Assembly: GCA_013001295.1 (NCBI GenBank)
Contig: JABDMW010000038.1
Coordinates: 1-64,000, forward strand
Origin: Hyphomonadaceae bacterium
GTDB taxonomy: Bacteria > Pseudomonadota > Alphaproteobacteria > Caulobacterales > Maricaulaceae
Length of the DNA: 64,000 nucleotides
Direction: 5' to 3'
The stretch's first letter is position 1. Each line of letters starts with the position of its first letter. The translations under genes and the position numbers were made by a program. Positions 8,684 to 17,641 of the stretch are shown in pieces. The notes below the pieces were generated by a model. It saw only the letters and a program-made list of their open reading frames with translations. It did no database searches and was not told the DNA's origin.

Positions 8684-9670
8684 TTAGGGCTTGATAACTT
8701 TCGTTCGAAGTATGCCGATTTTGGCGACTTCCAATTCGATCACATCATTTGGTTTCAGGAATTCCAACCGCTCAAGACCGCTGCCATTGCCAACCGTGCC
8801 CGAACCCAGAAACTCGCCCGGGTGCAGGGTTTCTGATTGCGAGACGTGTGCAATAACGTCATCAAATTTCCAGAGCATTTCCCCGGTATTGCCGCGCCCG
8901 AATTCCTTGCCATTAACCCGCACGCTCATATCGAGATCATAAGGATCGCCGAGCTCGTCCGGTGTGACCAGGCATGGGCCCATGACATTTGCGGTATCAA
9001 AATCTTTTCCCTTGGCCGGACCAAGCTGTCCGCCCATTTCACGACCCTGCGCGTCGCGGGCACTGATATCGTTGAAGATCGTATATCCGAGAATGTGATC
9101 GCCCGCCGTTTCTTTGGAAATATCTTTACCCGGGCGGCCGATATAACAGCCCCATTCCAGCTCAAAGTCGAGCATTCTGGAATAAGCGGGCCAGATCACA
9201 TGATCATCTGCGCCGATCACCGCAAACCGGTTGGCCTTATAATAAATCGGTTGGCGACGAACTGTTTTCAGCACCAGATCGTCAACCGTGGTGTCTGATT
9301 CTGCAAATGCTTTCTCCGGGTCCGGTTCGCGGGCTGTCCGCATCCGCCGCGCAGCCGCAAAGCTTTGCTCCAGATGAAGCTCGAAGCACGAGAAATCGCG
9401 CATTTGGGCAGGGGGTTGGATTGGCGCGCGTAAATGAACGTCCGACCGTTTGAGGACGGCTTCGCTCGCGGGATCTTTGAGAATATCTGAGGCGAGGGCC
9501 AGAGCTTCGTCACAGTGATCGGCGATTGTCTGCACACTGGTCAGCAGAGGTGAAATTTCACCATATCGTGCTTGAAATGCCTGGCCCAGGTCAACGACAC
9601 TTTGGTCATTGTTGATCAGCGCACCGGCACGTTCATCATTATTTTTTGATTTGAATGTTACGAGCCGCAT
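8684..9670 (-). CDS. Fumarylacetoacetate hydrolase (FAH)-family protein, copy 1
   Basis: 328 residues. The C-terminal FAH catalytic domain begins near residue 95 and contains LDFELEWGCYIGRPGKDIS, GYTIFNDISARDAQ and KGKDFDTANVMGPCLVTPDEL. These hold the acidic residues (E-x-E, then D) that bind Mg2+ or Ca2+ in this family. Members hydrolyse or decarboxylate the 2,4-diketo or enol acids produced by ring cleavage. It is the first gene left of a divergent promoter shared with the DUF35-thiolase pair. GGAGATGACGCC precedes the ATG. A second FAH gene lies at 11386-12222, suggesting two successive ring-opening steps or two branches. Confidence 0.85.
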   Translation of the reverse strand: MRLVTFKSKNNDERAGALINNDQSVVDLGQAFQARYGEISPLLTSVQTIADHCDEALALASDILKDPASEAVLKRSDVHLRAPIQPPAQMRDFSCFELHLEQSFAAARRMRTAREPDPEKAFAESDTTVDDLVLKTVRRQPIYYKANRFAVIGADDHVIWPAYSRMLDFELEWGCYIGRPGKDISKETAGDHILGYTIFNDISARDAQGREMGGQLGPAKGKDFDTANVMGPCLVTPDELGDPYDLDMSVRVNGKEFGRGNTGEMLWKFDDVIAHVSQSETLHPGEFLGSGTVGNGSGLERLEFLKPNDVIELEVAKIGILRTKVIKP

Positions 9671-9690
9671 GGCGTCATCTCCAGTCAGAT

Positions 9691-9725
9691 TTTATTAAAC
9701 GATAATGACATTAATGTTTAAAATA
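9691..9725. promoter_or_regulatory. Island operator, FAH/DUF35 site
   Basis: Arms TTTATTAAAC (9691-9700) and GTTTAAAATA (9716-9725) around a 15-nt spacer. The left arm fits the consensus at all ten positions (counting R as A) and the right at eight. It lies in the divergent promoter between the FAH gene (leftward from 9670) and the DUF35-thiolase operon (rightward from 9792). Confidence 0.65.
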
Positions 9726-9791
9726 TACAATGACGCGTTTGTATTCTTGTGTGTATAATAGTGGCATCAAATCTAAACCGTAGCGGAAATC

Positions 9792-10205
9792 ATGTCTCAA
9801 ATTCTCCCCGAAATCACTGACGAAAACGCCGCGTTCTGGCAGGGGGGCGAGGACGGAAAACTGATGATCACCCAGTGCGACGATTGCGCGTTTTACATCC
9901 ATCCACCTTCGGGGTTTTGCGTCAAATGCCGATCGAAAAATGTGTCACCCAAACCGGTGTCCGGTAAAGGTAAAGTCGCCAGTTTTACCATAAATCATCA
10001 ACAATGGCTGCCGGACTTGAAAACGCCCTATACGGTCGCGATCGTCGAACTTGTTGAGCAAAAGGGTTTGCGCTTCGTTACGAATATTACGGGCTGCGAT
10101 CCGGAAACCGTCCATATTGATATGCCTGTTGAAGTAAATTTTCAAAACCACGAAGATGTTTGGTTGCCGCTTTTTTCACCGGTCACAGGTCGTACAGCTT
10201 CGTGA
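9792..10205 (+). CDS. DUF35 Zn-ribbon/OB-fold acyl-CoA-associated protein
   Basis: 137 residues. An N-terminal helix is followed by a rubredoxin-like zinc ribbon, with CDDC and CVKC at about residues 29-32 and 44-47, and then an OB-fold (GKGKVASFTINHQQW, DMPVEVNFQ). DUF35 proteins dock on thiolase-like partners and hold the CoA moiety, as ChsH2 does with Ltp2 in steroid side-chain degradation. The gene overlaps the thiolase gene by four bases (GTGA), as expected for subunits of one enzyme. Confidence 0.88.
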   Translation: MSQILPEITDENAAFWQGGEDGKLMITQCDDCAFYIHPPSGFCVKCRSKNVSPKPVSGKGKVASFTINHQQWLPDLKTPYTVAIVELVEQKGLRFVTNITGCDPETVHIDMPVEVNFQNHEDVWLPLFSPVTGRTAS

Positions 10206-11389
10206 AAAAAATTGTCTACATAACCGGTGTTGGCCAATCTGAGGTCAAGCGCCCCAGTTTAAAGTCGGGCGCCGAATTGACGATAGATGCCTGTCTTGAA
10301 GCTGTCGCGGACGCCGGTTTGCAGCTGGATGATATTGACGGTGTGGCTTGCTGGCCGGGCGACAATAATAATGGTGCCCCTTTCTCGCCAATCGGTCCGG
10401 TTGGTCTTAAAACTTTATTGGGACTGGATGTGAAATGGTTTGGCGGCGGATATGAAGGTCCGGGGCCGATCGCCGGAATCATCAACGGTGCAATGGCGAT
10501 AGAGGCGGGACTGTGCCGGCATGTATTGGTATTTCGCACAATTACGGAATCAAGTGCACGCTTGAAAGATAAAACGGTCAGTACATTGGGGAAAATCGGC
10601 GGTAAAAGCGGACGCGATTCAAACCCGCTCTGGATGAACTACACGCCCTTCAATGTGCATTCGGCGACTATCCTCATCGCCATGTATGCCCAAAAACACT
10701 TCCACGATTATGGGCTGACATCCGAACAACTTGGCCAGATCGCCATGACCTGCCGCGCCAATGCGGCCGACAATCCAAAGGCGATTTACAAATCCCCGAT
10801 GAGCCTGGACGACTATATGAGCAGTCGGGTGATTGCCTCGCCATTGCGTTTGTTTGATTGCGACGTGCACTGTGACGCATCAACCGCCATTATTTTGTCG
10901 CGTAAGGATTGCGCCAAAGATACACGCCGAGACCCGGTTTTAATCGAGGCCGTGGGCGCCGGTAATTCACAACCCTGGTCTTGGGACCAGATATCTCTCA
11001 CCCATATGATCACAAGGGACGTGGCCAAAAATATGTGGTCCAATACCGATCTCAAGCCCAAAGACGTTGATTGCGCTCAGCTCTACGACGGATTCTCGAT
11101 CCTGACCTTGATCTGGATGGAGGCTTTGGGATTATGCGGCATAGGTGAGGGCGGCGCTTTTATTGAAGGCGGCCAGCGTATCTCCCGCACAGGTGAAATG
11201 CCGATCAATACAAATGGCGGACAATTGTCGGGTGGCCGAACCCATGGGCTTGGTTATGTTCATGAAGCATGCCAGCAAATTTGGGGACGGGCCGGTGACC
11301 GTCAACTGACCAAATGCGATACGGCTGTCGTTGCGGCAGGCGGCGGCCCATTGGGCGGGAGTACACTGCTAAGGCGGGCTGATCTTTAA
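10202..11389 (+). CDS. Thiolase-like (SCP2/Ltp2-type) acyl-CoA enzyme
   Basis: 395 residues of the thiolase fold in the lipid-transfer-protein branch. It keeps the NxNGG...GHxxG region (NTNGGQLSGGRTHGLG) near residue 340 and the YDGF motif near residue 300. The usual nucleophilic Cys site is replaced (VLVFRTITESS), and the C-terminal Cys-x-Gly is replaced by Gly residues (AAGGGPLGG). Such Cys-less homologues, when paired with DUF35, act as retro-aldolases (Ltp2-ChsH2) rather than true thiolases, so an acyl-CoA aldol cleavage is a reasonable inference. I start it at GTG 10202, overlapping the DUF35 stop. An upstream ATG at 10160 would lie inside the DUF35 gene. Confidence 0.82.
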   Translation: MKKIVYITGVGQSEVKRPSLKSGAELTIDACLEAVADAGLQLDDIDGVACWPGDNNNGAPFSPIGPVGLKTLLGLDVKWFGGGYEGPGPIAGIINGAMAIEAGLCRHVLVFRTITESSARLKDKTVSTLGKIGGKSGRDSNPLWMNYTPFNVHSATILIAMYAQKHFHDYGLTSEQLGQIAMTCRANAADNPKAIYKSPMSLDDYMSSRVIASPLRLFDCDVHCDASTAIILSRKDCAKDTRRDPVLIEAVGAGNSQPWSWDQISLTHMITRDVAKNMWSNTDLKPKDVDCAQLYDGFSILTLIWMEALGLCGIGEGGAFIEGGQRISRTGEMPINTNGGQLSGGRTHGLGYVHEACQQIWGRAGDRQLTKCDTAVVAAGGGPLGGSTLLRRADL

Positions 11390-12222
11390 TCGGATACGCG
11401 GTTACGCAAGACGCCAATATTCTCGACCTCGGCTTCGATGAGGTCACCGCGCTGAATATATTTACCCGTACTGTCCCCAACCCCGTCGGGTGATCCGGTG
11501 AAGAGAACATCGCCGGCGCGGAAGCTGGATATTTGCTGGACATATTTTATCAGCTCCCCCACACCCCATGTCATATCCCCTGACGTCGCATCCTGACGAA
11601 CATCGCCATTGACTTTCAAGGTCAGTTTCAGAGTCGGTGATCCGTTTGGGAACTCGTCTTTGGTTACAATCCAGGGGCCGAGGCCGGTGGTGCGGTCCTG
11701 GCTTTTGGCGGCAAATAAATCCATGCCGATTTTGGGAGATCCGTTACGTTGTAGATCCCTGGCGCTGACATCGTTTCCAGCCGTATAACCCAGGACGCAA
11801 TCATAAGGATTGTCGAGGTCAACATTGTCACTGCCGATCACGACAACCAGCTCAACTTCATGGTCGAGTTTCTCCGTGAGAGGGGGATACCGAATGTCGT
11901 CATTTGCGCCAATCAGGGCGCCATAGGCCTTGAGAAATGCAACCGGTTTTGAGACCGGGTCGACGCCAAATTCCTCCAAATGTTTTGAATAATTAGCCCC
12001 TGCGACAACAACACGGTTCACCGGCTCAACAGGAGGGAGAAACCGGACGGCATTAACGCTTACAAAATCGTCGGATAATTCCAAAGCGGACTTGCCTTCG
12101 CCCTTGGTCAAGCGGGGAGCCCATTCGTGAAAACTGCCTTTGATTTCGCGTACTGTACGTTGATCATCCGAGCCTAATGCCCAAAAGATCCGTCCGTCTT
12201 TTTCCAGTCTTGCCAGTCGCAT
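11386..12222 (-). CDS. Fumarylacetoacetate hydrolase (FAH)-family protein, copy 2
   Basis: 278 residues, a complete FAH-domain protein with DHEVELVVVIGSDN, LGYTAGNDVSARDLQ and GPWIVTKDEF. The catalytic domain starts near residue 70, giving the short bacterial form (2-hydroxyhepta-2,4-diene-1,7-dioate isomerase/acylpyruvase-like). It follows the ferredoxin oxidoreductase gene by only 12 nt and is likely co-transcribed with it. A GGGGGACGAC ribosome site precedes the ATG. Its stop codon shares the TTAA tetranucleotide with the convergent thiolase gene. It is clearly a distinct family member from the copy at 8684. Confidence 0.87.
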   Translation of the reverse strand: MRLARLEKDGRIFWALGSDDQRTVREIKGSFHEWAPRLTKGEGKSALELSDDFVSVNAVRFLPPVEPVNRVVVAGANYSKHLEEFGVDPVSKPVAFLKAYGALIGANDDIRYPPLTEKLDHEVELVVVIGSDNVDLDNPYDCVLGYTAGNDVSARDLQRNGSPKIGMDLFAAKSQDRTTGLGPWIVTKDEFPNGSPTLKLTLKVNGDVRQDATSGDMTWGVGELIKYVQQISSFRAGDVLFTGSPDGVGDSTGKYIQRGDLIEAEVENIGVLRNRVSD

Positions 12223-12234
12223 GTCGTCCCCCGA

Positions 12235-15200
12235 TTATTCCGCTGCTGCAGCTGAATGCGGCGCCAATTCTATTGCGCCAATTTTTTGCCGCAGCCGTGC
12301 GAGTTGGCGCTCATAGCCTTTTACCGATTGTGATTTGATATGACCATAGCCTTTGACCAGGTGCGGCGCTTTAAATAATTCCAGCACGAGGTCTTTGTTT
12401 TTAAGCGTGAGCTGTTCCGCGCCCCATTTTACGAGGTCTTCAAATTCGTCGCGCAGGGCGCGCTCCATTATTCTTTCCGCCGTCATGCCGAAAATATCAA
12501 GCCGGCTACCGCGTAAAAATTTAAGTTTCGCCAACGGGCCGAACGATTTCAAAAACCAAGCCGGGAACTTGGTCTTTACGGGATAACCGTTGGCATTTTT
12601 GCGGGCAAATATCGGCGGTGCCAAATGCACGCGTATTTTCATATTTCCTTCAAATTGGGCTTTTATGTCTTTCATAAACTCAGGGTCCGAATACAAACGG
12701 GCAACTTCGTATTCGTCTTTATACGCCATCAATTTATACAGCGATTGAGCTGCGGCACGACTGATATCGCCTGCTTGACCGGTAACTTTGTTCTCTCGTT
12801 TCATAATATGTGCGAGGACTACTTTGTATCGATCAGCATAGGCTTTGTTTTGATACAAAACCAAATCGGCATACCGGCGCTCTATCAATGCCGGGACAGA
12901 AATTTGACCATCCGGCTTTTCGAGAAGCGTTGGGTTCTCGCCGGCAGCCATACGACGTCCAAGCTCAAATGCGGTCTTATTGGCGTCGACCTTGGCCCCG
13001 ATGATTTCAATGGCCGAAAAAATCGAATTTCGGCTCAACGGGAGATGACCTTTTTGCCACGCCATACCGAGCAAAACGAGATTGTTATAAATTGTGTCGC
13101 CTAATTCCTTCAACACGGCATCCGTCGTATCCGCTTCAAGATATGATTTGGATGATCTGCGCAGATCATCGCTCATGCCTTTTTTGTCATAGGAAAAGTC
13201 GCGAATGCCGACAACTTCGGCGCTTGCGGAAATTTTGGTGTTAGCAATAACCGCAGTTTTGTCGGAACCGGCATGCGGACGAATAATCGGGCCATGCGCG
13301 ACGATCATATCATTGACCAATATGAGATCTGCCGCCCCGCGCCCGATCCGGGCGTTGACGATTTTGGCCGCGTTTTTGGACATCTTAAAATGCGTAAATA
13401 CCGCGCCGCCCTTTTGTGCCATGCCAAGGGCGTCAACGGCGTTGACAGACAGGCCCTCCAGATGGGCCGCCGTGCTGAGCATGGCGCTTAGCGATGTCAC
13501 GCCCTGACCACCAACACCAGCGAGCACCAGTTCATAGACGTCGTCTTTTTTTAAACTTTCAATTACGGGATCGGTGATGACGGGATGAGCATTGCGCGCT
13601 GGCTCAGGTCGCTTGAGTTTAGCACCTCGCAAGGTAACAAAACTCGGGCAAAATCCTTCGATGCAGGATTTGTCTTTGTTGCAAGCGAGTTGATCAATCC
13701 GCCGTTTCTGCCCGTATTCGGTCTCAATTGTTTCGACCGCGATGCAATTGGATTTTACCGAGCAGTCGGCGCAACCCTCGCACACGCGCTCATTGATAAA
13801 AATACGCTCTTGTGGATCGGGTACAAGCCCCCGTTTGCGTTTGCGCCGCAATTCAGTCGCGCAGGTCTGAACGTAAATAATTGCGGTCACTCCTTTTATA
13901 AACCGCAATTCCTTTTGCACCGTTTCCATATCAATTCGGTCATAAAACTGTGTGCCGGACGGGTAGCGCCCCAGAGACTGCATGGCGGCGACATCGTCTC
14001 CGACAAGCACCGTTTTCCCCACACCCTCTGCCTTCAATTGATTTGCAATCATAACCGGCGTCAGCGGGCCATCGACGATTTGCCCGCCGGTCATCGCAAC
14101 CGCGTCATTGAACAGGATTTTATAGGTGACATTGACACTAGCCGCGACGGCTTGGCGGATCGCCAGCAGGCCAGAATGATGATAGGTGCCGTCGCCCAGA
14201 TTGACGAATATATGCTCTTCATTGGTAAAGGGTGCCTGTCCAATCCAGGAAGCACCTTCGCCGCCCATTTGCGTAAAGGTTGTTGTGTTGCGGGGCATGT
14301 ATTGCGCAAGGTAGTGGCAGCCAATACCGGCGGTAGCGCGGCTGCCATCAGGGACTTTAGTCGAAGAATTGTGCGGACATCCGGGGCAGAAATACGGCGT
14401 CCGTTTGTGGCGTTCGCCAACCGGATTGTCTTGCGAAGCCAAGCGTTTGATCATTTTTTTCATCGTCGGGGTTTTCTGGTTTGTCGTCAAAAACCCATAG
14501 ATAATTTTCGTGACCAGATCGCCGTTCAGCTCTCCAAAATCCGGAACGAGTGTTTTCCCGTCGCGATCTGTTTTACCAAAAATCTTTGGTCGGTGAGCAC
14601 CGGGTAAATCACATAGATATTCACGCAGTTGGGTTTCAACCAAGGACCGGCGCTCTTCGATCACAAGAACTTCAGAAACATTCTGCATCGCCGCCGTCGC
14701 CCGCCGTTTCTCCAACGGCCAGACGAGACCGGGTTTATACAGACGAATGCCAAGCTTATTGGCTTTTTCTTTATCAATGCCGAGATTTTGCAAGGCCTGC
14801 ATGACATCGCGGTAAGCCTTACCCTGCGTGACAATGCACAGGGACGCCTTTTTTGTATCAAAGACAAATTTGTCAAAATCATTGTGGTAGGCGAAATCTT
14901 CGACGGCCGGCCGACGTTTTTGGCGCAGGCGCGCCTCCTGGTCAATTGGCGTATCATTGAGGCGAATGTGTAAATCATCAAACTTTTCTTCCGGAGTCAC
15001 GCATTCAAAACCTTCCGGATCGATTGTTATATTGACCGTTGAATCCATGAGCTCGGCGACGACGGTCATAGCCGACCACAGCCCGCTGAAGCGGGACATA
15101 TCAAAGGCTTTGACACCGAAATAAAGGACTTCCTCGACCGTTGAGGGCGCCAGGACGGGGATTTCCGCATCAACAAAATTATACTCGCTTTGGCCCGGAA

Positions 15201-15672
15201 TGGAGGACGATTTGCAACCGTGATCATCGCCGGCTATGGCGAGTACACCGCCGCGCGCCGACGTGCCGGCGTAGTTTGCATGTTTCAGGGCGTCTCCGGA
15301 TCGATCTACGCCCGGTGTCTTGCCGTACCAGATTCCGAATACACCTTCATATTTGGCACCTTGGTACAAGCCCACTTGCTGTGTTCCCCAGACGGCGGTG
15401 GCCGCCAGGTCTTCATTGATCCCCGGCTGGAATACAATGTCGTGTTTATCAAGGCGCGCCTTTTCCTTTTCGAGGCGCATGTCCAGACCCCCCAAGGGTG
15501 ATCCCCGATACCCTGAAATGAATCCTGCCGTGTTCCAGCCCTTGGCGGTGTCGATCCGTTTGCGTTCCAGTCCAATACGGACGAGCGCGTCAATCCCGGA
15601 CAGCAGGATTTTTCCCGTAGGAGCATCGAATCGGGCAGTGCGCAGATCAGGTTTTGTTGGTGTATCCAGCAT
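12235..15672 (-). CDS. Fused indolepyruvate-type ferredoxin oxidoreductase
   Basis: 1145 residues, a single-chain 2-oxoacid:ferredoxin oxidoreductase that oxidatively decarboxylates aryl- or alkyl-pyruvates to acyl-CoA. In order, it has the pyrimidine-binding domain (about 20-410); the TPP-diphosphate site GDGTYHHSG near residue 494 with the following N-D-A-V-A-M-T-G-G-Q; a ferredoxin-like cysteine cluster CEGCADCSVKSNC near residue 630; and the gamma-type domain starting AGVGGQGVTSL near residue 717. The length is normal for alpha- and betaproteobacterial fused forms. Pairing with a divergent Lrp regulator is a common arrangement for aromatic amino-acid catabolism. Here the pair lies inside a degradation island and shares its operator. 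The start follows GAGAGGAACA. Confidence 0.9.
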   Translation of the reverse strand: MLDTPTKPDLRTARFDAPTGKILLSGIDALVRIGLERKRIDTAKGWNTAGFISGYRGSPLGGLDMRLEKEKARLDKHDIVFQPGINEDLAATAVWGTQQVGLYQGAKYEGVFGIWYGKTPGVDRSGDALKHANYAGTSARGGVLAIAGDDHGCKSSSIPGQSEYNFVDAEIPVLAPSTVEEVLYFGVKAFDMSRFSGLWSAMTVVAELMDSTVNITIDPEGFECVTPEEKFDDLHIRLNDTPIDQEARLRQKRRPAVEDFAYHNDFDKFVFDTKKASLCIVTQGKAYRDVMQALQNLGIDKEKANKLGIRLYKPGLVWPLEKRRATAAMQNVSEVLVIEERRSLVETQLREYLCDLPGAHRPKIFGKTDRDGKTLVPDFGELNGDLVTKIIYGFLTTNQKTPTMKKMIKRLASQDNPVGERHKRTPYFCPGCPHNSSTKVPDGSRATAGIGCHYLAQYMPRNTTTFTQMGGEGASWIGQAPFTNEEHIFVNLGDGTYHHSGLLAIRQAVAASVNVTYKILFNDAVAMTGGQIVDGPLTPVMIANQLKAEGVGKTVLVGDDVAAMQSLGRYPSGTQFYDRIDMETVQKELRFIKGVTAIIYVQTCATELRRKRKRGLVPDPQERIFINERVCEGCADCSVKSNCIAVETIETEYGQKRRIDQLACNKDKSCIEGFCPSFVTLRGAKLKRPEPARNAHPVITDPVIESLKKDDVYELVLAGVGGQGVTSLSAMLSTAAHLEGLSVNAVDALGMAQKGGAVFTHFKMSKNAAKIVNARIGRGAADLILVNDMIVAHGPIIRPHAGSDKTAVIANTKISASAEVVGIRDFSYDKKGMSDDLRRSSKSYLEADTTDAVLKELGDTIYNNLVLLGMAWQKGHLPLSRNSIFSAIEIIGAKVDANKTAFELGRRMAAGENPTLLEKPDGQISVPALIERRYADLVLYQNKAYADRYKVVLAHIMKRENKVTGQAGDISRAAAQSLYKLMAYKDEYEVARLYSDPEFMKDIKAQFEGNMKIRVHLAPPIFARKNANGYPVKTKFPAWFLKSFGPLAKLKFLRGSRLDIFGMTAERIMERALRDEFEDLVKWGAEQLTLKNKDLVLELFKAPHLVKGYGHIKSQSVKGYERQLARLRQKIGAIELAPHSAAAAE

Positions 15673-15798
15673 TGTTCCTCTCAGAGAGGGGAAAAATAAG
15701 CGACAGTGCCCGCATTTTCTGTCTTAAAGTTCGCACCAAACCGGTGCTTTGTGCATTAATCATCGCATTTATCGATGGTAATATGCATAAAACAATGC

Positions 15799-15833
15799 TT
15801 TATTAGACAGTATGGACAAAAGTGACCTGAAAA
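15799..15833. promoter_or_regulatory. Island operator, lrp site
   Basis: The left arm TTTATTAGAC (15799-15808) is a perfect consensus arm. The right arm at the fixed 15-nt spacing, GACCTGAAAA (15824-15833), is poor (5/10). The site straddles the lrp start codon at 15812, so binding would directly affect lrp and perhaps also the divergent ferredoxin oxidoreductase gene. A separate dyad, GCACC-AAACC-GGTGC near 15733-15747, may be an Lrp operator. Confidence 0.45.
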
Positions 15834-16276
15834 TACTGGATGAGCTTCAACGCGACGCGGGACTTTCTACAGCCGAAATCGCTGAACGTGTCGGGCTTTC
15901 CCAATCACAATGCTGGCGCCGATTGGCAAGCCTCAAAGAAACAGGCGTGATCCGCGACCAGGTCACCCGAATGAATCGCCGTAAACTCGGTTTTGACGCC
16001 ATGGTTTTTGCACACGTAAAGGTCACGGCACACGGGCGCGCCAATCTCGATGAATTCACAACAGCGGTAATGAAATACCCGGAAATCACCGAGTGCCATG
16101 CTATTATGGGGCCGTTTGATTTCTTGCTGCGGATCGTCACAAAGGACATGGATGCCTATGAAAAATTTGTCTTTGGCAAACTCTCGCGCGTGCCGGGTGT
16201 CCAAGAAATCAACTCAACCATGGCCCTGTCGGAAATAAAATCGACATCAGCATTGCCGATTGAAACGCTGATGTGA
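15812..16276 (+). CDS. Lrp/AsnC-family transcriptional regulator
   Basis: 154 residues. An N-terminal winged helix (residues 3-55, DLKILDELQRDAGLSTAEIA then LSQSQCWRRLASLKETGVI) is followed by the RAM ligand-binding domain (about 65-145). It is divergent from the indolepyruvate-type oxidoreductase gene, which Lrp-type neighbours usually control in response to an aromatic amino acid or its keto acid. The ATG has no clear ribosome site. Instead the operator arm TTTATTAGAC ends four bases before it, so translation may be weak or the message may have a very short leader. It is the only recognisable DNA-binding regulator in the left 18 kb. Confidence 0.92.
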   Translation: MDKSDLKILDELQRDAGLSTAEIAERVGLSQSQCWRRLASLKETGVIRDQVTRMNRRKLGFDAMVFAHVKVTAHGRANLDEFTTAVMKYPEITECHAIMGPFDFLLRIVTKDMDAYEKFVFGKLSRVPGVQEINSTMALSEIKSTSALPIETLM

Positions 16277-16317
16277 GATTGGCAGAGATTAGACTAGCCA
16301 AATCTCGCCAAATGGGT

Positions 16318-16352
16318 ATTATTAAACATATATTCAAAATATGTCTAAAAAA
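16318..16352. promoter_or_regulatory. Island operator, P450 site
   Basis: Arms ATTATTAAAC (16318-16327) and GTCTAAAAAA (16343-16352), each 9/10, with a 15-nt spacer. The inner bases extend the dyad (ACATAT...ATATGT). It ends just before the GAGGTGAT ribosome site of the P450 gene, so a bound protein would block transcription of that gene. Confidence 0.7.
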
Positions 16353-16360
16353 GAGGTGAT

Positions 16361-17641
16361 ATGTCAAAATCCGTGAATGCTGAACTCAAAGAGGCCTTTC
16401 AGGGGGTCAGTGATAATTTTCGCGGCACAGTTGATGACCCTTATCCGCTTTACAAAAAAATGCGGGAAACTTCGCCTGTCTATACCGGAAATTTTATGGC
16501 CGAGTTGGGGGTGCCCAATATAGCGGGGTCGAGCAAGGATCGCCCGACATTTACACTGTTTAAACACGCCGATGTCATGCGCGTGATGCGAGATGCCAAG
16601 ACCTTTACCAGCGGTTTTATCGCCGAAGGTCTGGGCGCCTTTTTTGACGGTCTCATTCTAACGGGGATGGACGGCGAAGCGCATAAACGGGCAAGGGCGC
16701 TTCTGGCACCCGTGTTTACGCCCTCCACAATTCGTCAATGGCAGGAAGAAAAAATCACGCCGGTGCTCGAAGATGAATTCGTCAAGCCGCTAGCCGCGTC
16801 GGGAAAATCGGCCGAACTGATAGACGATATGGGCATGTTTTTTCCGATACGCGTGATTTACGCTCTAATCGGATTTCCCGAGGATAACCCCGATGAAATC
16901 AAGCGGTTCGCGGGGTGGGCTATGGATATCTTAGTCGGACCTCAAGAAGATCCGGAAAAAGCTAAAATCGCCGGGATGAAAGCCATGGCGGCGGCGCAGG
17001 CGCTCTACGATGCGATGTTGCCTATCGTGCAGAAGCGGCGTGAAGACGGTGCAAAGGGCACCGATTTGATTTCACGTCTCATTCGACTCGAAGAGGACGG
17101 AACCAAACTTGATGATCATGAGATTACAACATTTGTGCGTTCGCTCTTGCCGGCGGCCGCCGAGACAACAACCCGAACCTTTGGTTCAGCCATGGCCTTG
17201 TTGCTGACCAACCGGGAAAATCTGGAAAAAGTCAAAGCGGATCGCAGCCTGATTTTAAAAGTAATAGACGAAGCCGTCCGTCTGGAACCGACAGCAACGT
17301 TTAAAATACGCCAGGCCGCGGAAGATATAGAGATAGGCGGTGTGGCCATTCCGAAGGACGCCATGGTGTCATGTGTTGTCTCTTCGGCCAATCGCGACGA
17401 GGATGTGTTTGACAATGCAGACCAATTCAATCCATTCCGCAAACAGAAGCCGTCCTTCGGCTTCGGATTTGGTACCCATATGTGTATCGGTCTCTTTGTC
17501 GCCAAAGCGGAAATTGAAAGTGCGATGAATGCGCTGTTCGATCATATGCCAAATATCCGATTGGATCCTGCCTACCCCGCACCGGTGATGACAGGATTGC
17601 AATTGCGCGGGCCCCGGGCCGTACATGTTATCTGGGACTGA
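16361..17641 (+). CDS. Cytochrome P450
   Basis: 426 residues, a soluble class I bacterial P450. The K-helix ExxR is EAVR near residue 307. The haem-binding loop is FGFGTHMCIG (FGxGxHxCxG) near residues 366-375 with the axial Cys. The I-helix region reads LLPAAAETTTRTFG, carrying the usual Thr for O2 activation. It hydroxylates an unknown substrate with electrons from ferredoxin. No ferredoxin or ferredoxin reductase is encoded in the island, so electrons must come from elsewhere. GAGGTGAT precedes the ATG, an operator copy lies immediately upstream, and the stop abuts the convergent enoyl-CoA hydratase stop without a gap. Confidence 0.93.
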   Translation: MSKSVNAELKEAFQGVSDNFRGTVDDPYPLYKKMRETSPVYTGNFMAELGVPNIAGSSKDRPTFTLFKHADVMRVMRDAKTFTSGFIAEGLGAFFDGLILTGMDGEAHKRARALLAPVFTPSTIRQWQEEKITPVLEDEFVKPLAASGKSAELIDDMGMFFPIRVIYALIGFPEDNPDEIKRFAGWAMDILVGPQEDPEKAKIAGMKAMAAAQALYDAMLPIVQKRREDGAKGTDLISRLIRLEEDGTKLDDHEITTFVRSLLPAAAETTTRTFGSAMALLLTNRENLEKVKADRSLILKVIDEAVRLEPTATFKIRQAAEDIEIGGVAIPKDAMVSCVVSSANRDEDVFDNADQFNPFRKQKPSFGFGFGTHMCIGLFVAKAEIESAMNALFDHMPNIRLDPAYPAPVMTGLQLRGPRAVHVIWD

